Shown here one piece after another: positions 13,066 to 19,101 of a stretch of 19,101 bases of DNA. Made by a program: the position numbers and the translations under genes. The DNA is from Mailhella sp. (lineage in GTDB: Bacteria > Desulfobacterota > Desulfovibrionia > Desulfovibrionales > Desulfovibrionaceae), in contig JAHHTE010000024.1 of assembly GCA_020024815.1 (NCBI GenBank), forward strand, positions 1 to 19,101, read 5' to 3'. A model generated the notes under the pieces. It worked only from the letters and a program-made list of their open reading frames with translations. It was not told the origin of the DNA and ran no database searches. Numbering within the stretch: the stretch's first letter is position 1; each line of letters begins with the position of its first letter.

Positions 13066-14010
13066 TTATTCTTTTATTTTAGTAAGTATGATTTCTTGTG
13101 TTTCTTTTGGCAAAATTGAGAAAAAAGGAGGTAAACAAGATACAGAAAAAAATTTACTTTGTATTTGATAATGATGTAAAATAAATTTTTCTGAATTTTG
13201 ATTTTCTAATAACTGTAAGTAGTTATTATTATGTATTATATCTTGGTTTGTAAGAGGTGATAGTTGTTGTAATATTGTAAAATTTTGTGTTTTTGCACCA
13301 TATTTTTTATCACCAACAAGGGGAAATCCCATACTTGCTAAATGTACTCGGATCTGGTGTCTTGCACCTTGAAAAATATGACATTCAACTAAGGAAAAAT
13401 TTTTACAATTAGAAACAGCAAGGGGAAATACTCGTGTTGTACGAGGAGAATGAGATTGATTAGAAATTTGCATTGTTGTTGTATTTTTTTCAATAATTTC
13501 TTTTTCAATACATAAATTTTCTTGAATATTACCTTCTACAAGAGCAAAATATTTTTTTATAATTTTATTTTGTATTTGTTCTTTTTTCCAGTTTTCAAAA
13601 TCTTCATAGTTTTGACAAAGCATTATTATTCCAGAAGTTGCATAATCTAATCTTGTTAAAAGTATTGCATGAGGAAAGGATTTTTGAATGCTATCTTCTA
13701 ATGTAATAGAGTTTTTTCCTTTTTGTTTTTCTGTATGTATAAAGGGAGCTTTATAAAAAGCAGTATATCCATTGTCTGATTTTAATGGTTTTATGGTTGG
13801 AACAATAATTTCTTGATAGATAATTTCAATTTTATCATTTTCTTGGATTTTATAACTTGCTTGAACGGATTTATTATTAACTTTTATTAGATTTTGTTCG
13901 CAAAGTCTTTTTATTCCTCGTCCTCCAATATTAGGAAATGCTTTTTTTAAAACAAAATCTAAACGATTGTTAATATCATTTATTGTGCAAGTATAATTAA
14001 TCTTGTTCAT
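13066..14010 (-). CDS. RluA-family 23S rRNA-type pseudouridine synthase
   Basis: Isomerises uridine to pseudouridine in RNA. The 314-residue protein has an N-terminal S4 RNA-binding domain (about 12-66) and the RluA/RluC/RluD catalytic domain (about 80-300). The catalytic aspartate is D122 in LLTRLDYATSG. The usual HRLD reads TRLD here, a change in a commonly conserved but non-catalytic residue. ARHQIRVHLA and the following GFPLVGDKKYG are the second family signature. Target sites cannot be read from sequence; an S4 domain is typical of the RluC and RluD branches. The ATG lies inside the end of truA, a 14-bp overlap in another frame, so translation is probably coupled. Lysine, isoleucine and asparagine are unusually common, in line with the AT-rich genome. 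Confidence 0.9.
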   Translation of the reverse strand: MNKINYTCTINDINNRLDFVLKKAFPNIGGRGIKRLCEQNLIKVNNKSVQASYKIQENDKIEIIYQEIIVPTIKPLKSDNGYTAFYKAPFIHTEKQKGKNSITLEDSIQKSFPHAILLTRLDYATSGIIMLCQNYEDFENWKKEQIQNKIIKKYFALVEGNIQENLCIEKEIIEKNTTTMQISNQSHSPRTTRVFPLAVSNCKNFSLVECHIFQGARHQIRVHLASMGFPLVGDKKYGAKTQNFTILQQLSPLTNQDIIHNNNYLQLLENQNSEKFILHHYQIQSKFFSVSCLPPFFSILPKETQEIILTKIKE

Positions 14011-14788
14011 TATGTTTATACCAAATTTGTGTCATGGTTAATCCCTGAGGGGGAGCCGTAGGGGGAGAATTTTTTCTATCTTTTGTTGCAATAAGTTGAG
14101 GAATACTGTGGGGATCTATTTTTCCTTTTCCGCAAGCTACTAATAGTCCCACAAGATTACGAACCATTTGTTTTAAAAAACCATTTGCAGTAAATGAAAT
14201 TTTTAATTCATAGTTTTCAGGATCAAGATTTTGTTGTTTATCATAGTCAGAATGTGTTATTTCATACATAATACGTTCTGTACTTTTTATTTCTGTTCCT
14301 TGATTTTGAACAAAAGCAAAATCATGTTTTCCTAATAAATATGGGATAGCTTCATCTATTTTTTTTATATCTAGTTCTCCACAAGCCCACGTAAAAGGAT
14401 AGAGTTTTGGAGGGACAAATTGACGATTAAGCCATAAAGAATATGTATATGCTTTTTTTTCAACATCAAACATAGCATGAAATGTTGGTTTTACAATAGC
14501 ATAATTTTTTATTCTAATATCATGGGGAAGGCAAGTGTTAAGGGCTAATTGCCAGTTAAGGGAAATTTTATTTTCAGGAATATCACAATGTGTTGTTTGG
14601 CAATCAGCATGAACACCTGCATCAGTGCGTCCTGAACCTTGTAAATATATTTTGCTATCACAAATGCGACTTATTTCTTTTTCTACAATACCTTGAATAG
14701 TTGGCAGTTCAACTCCATTGTGAGATTGACGTTGCCAACCACTATATTTTGTACCAACATAAGCTATTGTAAGTTTTAATCTAGGCAT
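13997..14788 (-). CDS. truA: tRNA pseudouridine(38-40) synthase
   Basis: Makes pseudouridine at positions 38-40 in the anticodon stem-loop of tRNAs. The 263 residues match TruA. The N-terminal YVGTKYSGWQRQ (10-21), the catalytic loop GSGRTDAGVHA with D56, and the C-terminal FLKQMVRNLVG and SPPTAPPQGL motifs are all present. The start codon overlaps the murI stop by one base (TAATG), and the end overlaps the next pseudouridine synthase gene, so it is an internal gene of a compact operon. The assignment is firm. Confidence 0.96.
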   Translation of the reverse strand: MPRLKLTIAYVGTKYSGWQRQSHNGVELPTIQGIVEKEISRICDSKIYLQGSGRTDAGVHADCQTTHCDIPENKISLNWQLALNTCLPHDIRIKNYAIVKPTFHAMFDVEKKAYTYSLWLNRQFVPPKLYPFTWACGELDIKKIDEAIPYLLGKHDFAFVQNQGTEIKSTERIMYEITHSDYDKQQNLDPENYELKISFTANGFLKQMVRNLVGLLVACGKGKIDPHSIPQLIATKDRKNSPPTAPPQGLTMTQIWYKHNEQD

Positions 14789-15600
14789 TATAGATCCACA
14801 AGCTCCACAAGGCTATTGTCTAAGGAAATACCTAAAAAAGGTTCACCAATGGCTTTAAATTTTTCTACATTATCAGTTGTTAAAAAGTGAAGAGAAGAAT
14901 GTAAGGTAGAATTGCATGCCATTTCTTTTTGTTTTAAAAGATATTGAATTTTTTTTGCTGTTGTTTGAGCTGAATCAACTAGATGAATTGTATTACCAAC
15001 AACATGTTGAATTGCTTCTTTTAATAAGGGAAAATGGGTACAACCTAAAACAATGGTATCAGGTTTATTTTTCAAATTTAAAATATCTTTTAAATAATGT
15101 GTTGCCATTGCTTCTGCTAATTCACCTTTAATAATTCCTTCTTCTGCCATACCAACAAATAGAGGACAAGCTTTGCCAATAACATAAGCATTTTTATTTA
15201 TTTTAAGAATTGCTTTTTCATACGCTTTGCCTTTTATTGTAGATTCTGTTGCTAATACTGCAATAATATTATTTTTTGTTTCATTGCAGGCAGCTTCTGC
15301 TCCTGGTTCAACAACACCAATAACTTCTATTTGTGGATATTTTTCTTTTATATAAGGTAATGCAACGGAACTAACAGTATTACAAGCAACAACTAAAATT
15401 TTTAGGTCATATTCAATAAGTTTTTCTGTGCATTGTAGGGCATAACGAATAATAGTTTCTTTACTTTTTGTGCCATAGGGGAGCCTTGCTGTATCACCAA
15501 GATAAATATAATTTTCATGAGGTAATGTTTCTTTTAATGCTTTTAGGACAGTTAATCCACCTACTCCAGAATCAAAAAGTCCAATTAATTTATTATTCAT
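14788..15600 (-). CDS. murI: Glutamate racemase
   Basis: Makes D-glutamate for peptidoglycan in the cytoplasm. The 270-residue protein has the two-cysteine, cofactor-free racemase site: FDSGVGG (D10), VACNT (C73) and LGCTHFPLL (C187, H189). GDTARLPYG (35-43) is the conserved substrate loop. It is the first gene of murI-truA-rluA-HPP. AGGA stands seven bases before the ATG. TATAAT on the minus strand (15647-15652) is a good -10 for the operon. Mixing a cell-wall gene with RNA-modification genes is common in bacterial housekeeping operons and need not mean a shared pathway. Confidence 0.96.
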   Translation of the reverse strand: MNNKLIGLFDSGVGGLTVLKALKETLPHENYIYLGDTARLPYGTKSKETIIRYALQCTEKLIEYDLKILVVACNTVSSVALPYIKEKYPQIEVIGVVEPGAEAACNETKNNIIAVLATESTIKGKAYEKAILKINKNAYVIGKACPLFVGMAEEGIIKGELAEAMATHYLKDILNLKNKPDTIVLGCTHFPLLKEAIQHVVGNTIHLVDSAQTTAKKIQYLLKQKEMACNSTLHSSLHFLTTDNVEKFKAIGEPFLGISLDNSLVELVDL

Positions 15601-15646
15601 TATAAAATCCTAAATAATATTAAAATAATAAAAATTTTTTACAACG

Positions 15647-15652
15647 ATTATA
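15647..15652 (-). promoter_or_regulatory. Candidate -10 element for the murI operon
   Basis: A perfect TATAAT on the minus strand, about 47 bp before the murI start codon and downstream of the preceding terminator. The -35 at 17 bp (TATCTT) is poor, so the call rests on the -10 and on position. Confidence 0.4.
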
Positions 15653-15676
15653 AAGGAAAAGCAATGTTAAAGATAT

Positions 15677-15705
15677 AAAAAAAGGCAGTTTACACTGCCT
15701 TTTTT
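15677..15705. terminator. Bidirectional terminator between the Tim44-like gene and murI
   Basis: AAAAAAAGGCAGT (15677-15689) and ACTGCCTTTTTT (15694-15705) form a stem with a four-base loop and a run of T on either strand. On the minus strand it begins about 18 bp past the Tim44-like stop codon, so it ends that transcript and insulates murI. Confidence 0.9.
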
Positions 15706-15723
15706 GAAAGAAATTACGAGAAA

Positions 15724-16629
15724 TTATGCTTGTTGAATTCCATCAAGTTTCCACATGTAATCAGCATTTTTATCACGAGTAAAGTTCCAAATTTCTTTTA
15801 CTTGTTCATTATTTTCATTTTCTTGTTCTTTTAAAAGTACATCAAACAAAACAGAAACAAATTCTTTTGAATCAACTGCATTTGCTTTAATAACATGGCA
15901 ATTAATAAGTAAGAGTTCTGTTTTTGAAGGATTTGGATCTTCTTTATATTGTTCTTGAATACCTTTATATACTTCTTCACTAGTAAAAAGTTTTATATCA
16001 TTGAGATCACGCATATCCCAAGATTCTTGCATGCGTACATAAAGTTGTTTTGCACCTTCTAAAAATTCTTCTTCATTAAAAGCAGGAATAGTTATTTCAG
16101 AATTATTTACATGAGTGTCGTTTTCACTGCTTCTTTCAGATCGTAAATTTCCCCATGCATTACTTTCTTTTGTATAATTTTCAGGTTCTTGATAGTTTTG
16201 TTGAAAATTATTTTGGTTTTCATTGGTATTTTGATTATTATTTTGATTGCGTGATTTAAAGAAACGATATGCAAAAAATCCAATCAATCCAAGAATAAGA
16301 ATATCAAAAAGACCAATTCCTCCACCTATTCCGCCACCACCAAGTAGTGAGCCTAAAAGGGTTCCAGCTAAAAGACCACCAAAAAGACCACCAAACATTC
16401 CAGTTCTATTAAGAGCAGATACACCACCTTGATTAGCCATATTACGTTGTTGTGTAGTGCTTTGTGAACGTGTAAAACCACTTGGAGCAGCAGGTCTTGT
16501 TACTGTACGTCCAATAGAACGACTTGAACCAAAACGTTTTGCATCAGCATCATCAGGCATGGAAAAACTTCCAAACGCAGAACATGCAAGAATAATTGCA
16601 AACATTCCTAATGTTTTTTTGAATTTCAT
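15724..16629 (-). CDS. Secreted or membrane-anchored Tim44-like domain protein
   Basis: A 301-residue protein built in four parts. An N-terminal signal peptide has a hydrophobic core at 7-22 and a possible AxA cleavage site at 28-30. A basic, Ser/Thr-rich stretch follows (31-75). Then comes a very glycine-rich membrane region (79-125, containing GGLFGGLLAGTLLGSLLGGG) and an Asn/Gln-rich linker (127-150). The C-terminal domain (about 183-301, starting FNEEEFLEGAKQLYVRMQ) matches the bacterial Tim44-like domain, which resembles NTF2-like folds and is suspected to bind lipid or act in the envelope. Its bacterial function is unknown. GGGG six bases before the ATG may be the ribosome-binding site. 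It lies 81 bp downstream of the AsmA-family gene, which hints at an envelope role but may have its own promoter. Confidence 0.8.
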   Translation of the reverse strand: MKFKKTLGMFAIILACSAFGSFSMPDDADAKRFGSSRSIGRTVTRPAAPSGFTRSQSTTQQRNMANQGGVSALNRTGMFGGLFGGLLAGTLLGSLLGGGGIGGGIGLFDILILGLIGFFAYRFFKSRNQNNNQNTNENQNNFQQNYQEPENYTKESNAWGNLRSERSSENDTHVNNSEITIPAFNEEEFLEGAKQLYVRMQESWDMRDLNDIKLFTSEEVYKGIQEQYKEDPNPSKTELLLINCHVIKANAVDSKEFVSVLFDVLLKEQENENNEQVKEIWNFTRDKNADYMWKLDGIQQA

Positions 16630-16661
16630 AAAAAACCCCTTTAAAAAGTATGCGTTTTATG

Positions 16662-16689
16662 AATTTATCGAATAATAAAAAATATGCAA
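16662..16689 (-). promoter_or_regulatory. Candidate promoter for the Tim44-like gene
   Basis: On the minus strand TTGCAT (16684-16689) and TAAATT (16662-16667) are 16 bp apart, just after the AsmA stop codon. It is a moderate match in AT-rich DNA. Confidence 0.3.
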
Positions 16690-16710
16690 GATAAATTTTT
16701 CACACTTCTA

Positions 16711-19101
16711 TTATTGATTAATAATAATTTTAAATGGTTGTATAATAAATCCTTTAAAAACATCAAAAAAACTTGAGCCAATATTTCCTAGTGTATAACC
16801 CACTGCCGTAAAAACATTAATGTCTATTTTAGGGTTATCAAGGGAACCTGTTACTTTAATTGGAATTTCTGGTATACCTAAGTATGTAGCACTAGCATAA
16901 GCATTAATTGTGTTTTGAGGTAAATTAATTTTACCTCCACCTTGTATATAAATACCAGGACCATATAATTTTATATTATTAGTGTCTATAATTCCATTTT
17001 TAACATTACCAGAAGCACGTAATGCTTGATAGTTTGTTTTTGAACCATACTGACGATTTTCAGTATCTGCATGAATACCATTGTTTTGTTTTTCCGCTGT
17101 TTGTTTTGTTTTTTCGTTAATAAAATAACCGTTAGAGAATTGCATATTCCATTTTGCATTCATTGTTTTAAATACATCTGTTGTTTTGGATAAAGTAGCA
17201 CTACCTTGAAAAGCAATATAACCTGTTCCAGCCATAAGAGTTTTTTGTTTTCGCATTTTTGTAACATTAAGCATATCAATATTTTCAGCTTTCATTTTGT
17301 ATAAGGTATTCATACTGTATTTATTTGTACCTTCTTTATGGCTTACGCTTCCTTCAAGTAAAGCTTGGATTTTTCCTTGTTTTATGTTTGTTTGCAAGTT
17401 ATTTACACTGATTTTATTATCAGCAATTTTTACATTACCTGTAAAATTTGTTGTTGTAATATCGTAAAATGTAAGACGATCAGCCTTTATATTTAAATCC
17501 ATAACATTTTCACAAATAAAATTTAAAGGTAAATCTTTTTCTTTAGTTGGTTGATTTTCTTTTGGTTTTTTTATCATATCTGCAAGATTAAAATGTTGGT
17601 AATAAAGATTACCATTCCAATATTTTTTATCTAAGGTTTTAACGGTTAAGTTTGCGATAAGTTTTGAATTTCTTAATTTACCGCGATAGTTTTGTATTAT
17701 TAAACTATTATCTTTTAAATTAAATCCAAAATTTGTACTTCCATCAAGAATTGTTGCTCGAGAAGGAAGTTCTAAAAGTTGAACATCTGTTTTTTGTGGA
17801 CTTCTTGATACAGGAGAAAAATTTTGTGTACTAAAATTAATTGAGGATCCATTTGAACGAAGACGATAATTTTCTGTATCTGTTTGTGATTGAATTTCCC
17901 AATCTCCATAAAAAGCAAACGTATCAGGGAGTTTTCTTTTTGTATTAAAAGGAAGGGTTTTTATGTTAATGGAAGCTTTAAGTGCATTGAATTTTTGTAT
18001 TAACTCGGTTTTACTGTGAAAAGCAGGTTTATGCAAATCAACATTAGCTTTAATTTCAAGTGAATTTATTAATTCAGCAAAAGAGGAACCAGTTAATGCA
18101 ATTTGTGTATCTGCATTTAATTTTCCTGTACAAGCAGTATAACCAAGAATACTTCTAATTGGTGCTTCAAGTAAAATATTTCGTACTGTTGCAGAAATTT
18201 GATGTTTTTGTTTTGTGTATAGAGCTGCTTTTGCTAAGGCTTTTCCTCCATATAAATCATTTATAGCAACATTAATAATAGGTGTTTCATTTTTATCAGG
18301 AGAAATTTCTATTTGTGCTTGAGAAAAATCAAGTTTCCAAATATGTGCATTATGGGGAACACTAATATTTATATGATAATCAATAAAAAAAAGTTTTTTC
18401 TTTGCGTTAGTTTTAGTATTACTACTAAATACAACAGGAGGTGCTATTGCTACTTTACCAGGATTTTTGCCGTTTATCTCTGGAAAAAGTGGATTTAAAT
18501 CTGTCGTTTGATTTTGATTTTGTAAAAGAATTAAATCAAATCGTATATCAGGTTTTAGGAAATTTGCAGTCATAGCTTTTCCTGTAACTTCATAACCAGG
18601 AATACTTGCTTTTAATTGTGGAGAATAAACGCTTTTTGCTGTGCAATAAATATTAATATCACCTTTAATTTTATTTAATGCATTGTATAAACCAGCACTA
18701 ATTGAACGGGTAGGGCCTATCCAACGTGGTAAACTAAAATTATCCACTTTAACATTACCATAATAAAGAGGATTAAAAGGGTATAAGCCTGTTAAATTAC
18801 CATTAAATGTTGCTTTGTCTTTATCGGCATGGATTACAGCATTTTTTATAGTAATATTCTCTATATATAAACCAGGTAAATTAAGAGCAAATTGGGCTAA
18901 TTTATTTTCTCTTAAAAATGGACTTGCATAGCCATCAAATTGATGTTTTGTTGTTGGTGCTATGGGTGTAAAGCTAGTTTTTAATTCAAAAGGAATTTCC
19001 ATAACAAGAGGAATATTATAACCATTTACAGGTAAAATAGTATTATTGATAAAATTAGCTGATAATTCAATTGATTTTTGAGGAATAAGAACAGCAAAAT
19101 G
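16711..19101 (-). CDS. AsmA-family protein, 5' end beyond the window
   Basis: A large envelope protein; 796 codons are in the window and the frame stays open to the right edge, so the true N-terminus, probably with an inner-membrane anchor, is missing. An ATG at 19002 is internal: the 33 codons before it translate to ordinary beta-rich protein (for example LSANFINNTILPVNGYNIPL). The body is long and rich in beta-strand patterns. The last 130 residues hold the AsmA-like C-terminal block (LRASGNVKNGIIDTNNIKL, then IPIKVTGSLDNPKIDI). AsmA-family proteins (AsmA, TamB, YhdP and relatives) are thought to act as bridges moving phospholipid between the membranes. A short hydrophobic tail (VFKGFIIQPFKIIINQ) ends the protein. 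Which family branch it belongs to cannot be said from this fragment. Confidence 0.85.
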   Translation of the reverse strand, partial: HFAVLIPQKSIELSANFINNTILPVNGYNIPLVMEIPFELKTSFTPIAPTTKHQFDGYASPFLRENKLAQFALNLPGLYIENITIKNAVIHADKDKATFNGNLTGLYPFNPLYYGNVKVDNFSLPRWIGPTRSISAGLYNALNKIKGDINIYCTAKSVYSPQLKASIPGYEVTGKAMTANFLKPDIRFDLILLQNQNQTTDLNPLFPEINGKNPGKVAIAPPVVFSSNTKTNAKKKLFFIDYHINISVPHNAHIWKLDFSQAQIEISPDKNETPIINVAINDLYGGKALAKAALYTKQKHQISATVRNILLEAPIRSILGYTACTGKLNADTQIALTGSSFAELINSLEIKANVDLHKPAFHSKTELIQKFNALKASINIKTLPFNTKRKLPDTFAFYGDWEIQSQTDTENYRLRSNGSSINFSTQNFSPVSRSPQKTDVQLLELPSRATILDGSTNFGFNLKDNSLIIQNYRGKLRNSKLIANLTVKTLDKKYWNGNLYYQHFNLADMIKKPKENQPTKEKDLPLNFICENVMDLNIKADRLTFYDITTTNFTGNVKIADNKISVNNLQTNIKQGKIQALLEGSVSHKEGTNKYSMNTLYKMKAENIDMLNVTKMRKQKTLMAGTGYIAFQGSATLSKTTDVFKTMNAKWNMQFSNGYFINEKTKQTAEKQNNGIHADTENRQYGSKTNYQALRASGNVKNGIIDTNNIKLYGPGIYIQGGGKINLPQNTINAYASATYLGIPEIPIKVTGSLDNPKIDINVFTAVGYTLGNIGSSFFDVFKGFIIQPFKIIINQ

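Noticed and set aside
19000..19002. ATG at 19002 as the start of the AsmA-family protein
   Set aside because: The frame is open for 33 more codons to the window edge with normal protein sequence, and no ribosome-binding site stands before this ATG.

Overview
The window is AT-rich bacterial DNA, roughly one third G+C by eye, with A/T-heavy third codon positions. It looks like a host-associated, low-GC member of the Desulfovibrionaceae. The main reasons are the desulfoferrodoxin - rubredoxin - rubredoxin:oxygen oxidoreductase cluster, a flavodiiron protein with the same length and metal-ligand numbering as the Desulfovibrio gigas enzyme, and a HisF that reads like Desulfovibrio HisF. A Lawsonia-like lineage would fit the base composition, but species cannot be fixed from the sequence alone.

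Layout. (1) Positions 1-6143 are read on the minus strand in two units. The unit 3905 to 169 is rarD-like permease, ispG and proS. The unit 6143 to 4233 is hisH, hisF and a small glycine-zipper lipoprotein. (2) Positions 6264-12058 are on the plus strand: serS, then the oxygen-defence block dfx (desulfoferrodoxin), rub (rubredoxin, 52 aa), roo (flavodiiron O2 reductase), cydA and cydB (cytochrome bd quinol oxidase). (3) Positions 12500-19101 are on the minus strand: murI, truA, an RluA-type pseudouridine synthase and an HPP-family membrane protein form one tight operon (15600 to 12500). Upstream of it lie a Tim44-like secreted or membrane protein and a large AsmA-family protein that runs off the right edge.

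How the genes work together. The central block puts three layers of oxygen defence side by side. Desulfoferrodoxin reduces superoxide. Rubredoxin carries electrons. ROO reduces O2 to water in the cytoplasm, and cytochrome bd does so at the membrane while conserving energy. A perfect 15-bp Fur/PerR-like palindrome overlaps the best promoter before dfx. Hairpins with T-tracts sit between rub and roo and between roo and cydA, so the block is probably one regulon with graded output.

Non-coding structure. A dispersed intergenic repeat of about 60 bp occurs three times (86-163, 4160-4216, 12124-12186), with a partial copy at 12446-12466. Each full copy lies just past the 3' end of an operon, in the same orientation relative to that operon. 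Each folds into the same hairpin although the paired bases differ, which is covariation-like support for a selected structure. A second oddity is a UUCG-loop terminator-like hairpin only 15 nt before the rarD start codon, which could attenuate rarD-ispG-proS. No CRISPR array, tRNA, rRNA, transposase or phage gene was seen. Most of the window is conserved housekeeping sequence, and I found no clear novel multi-gene system.
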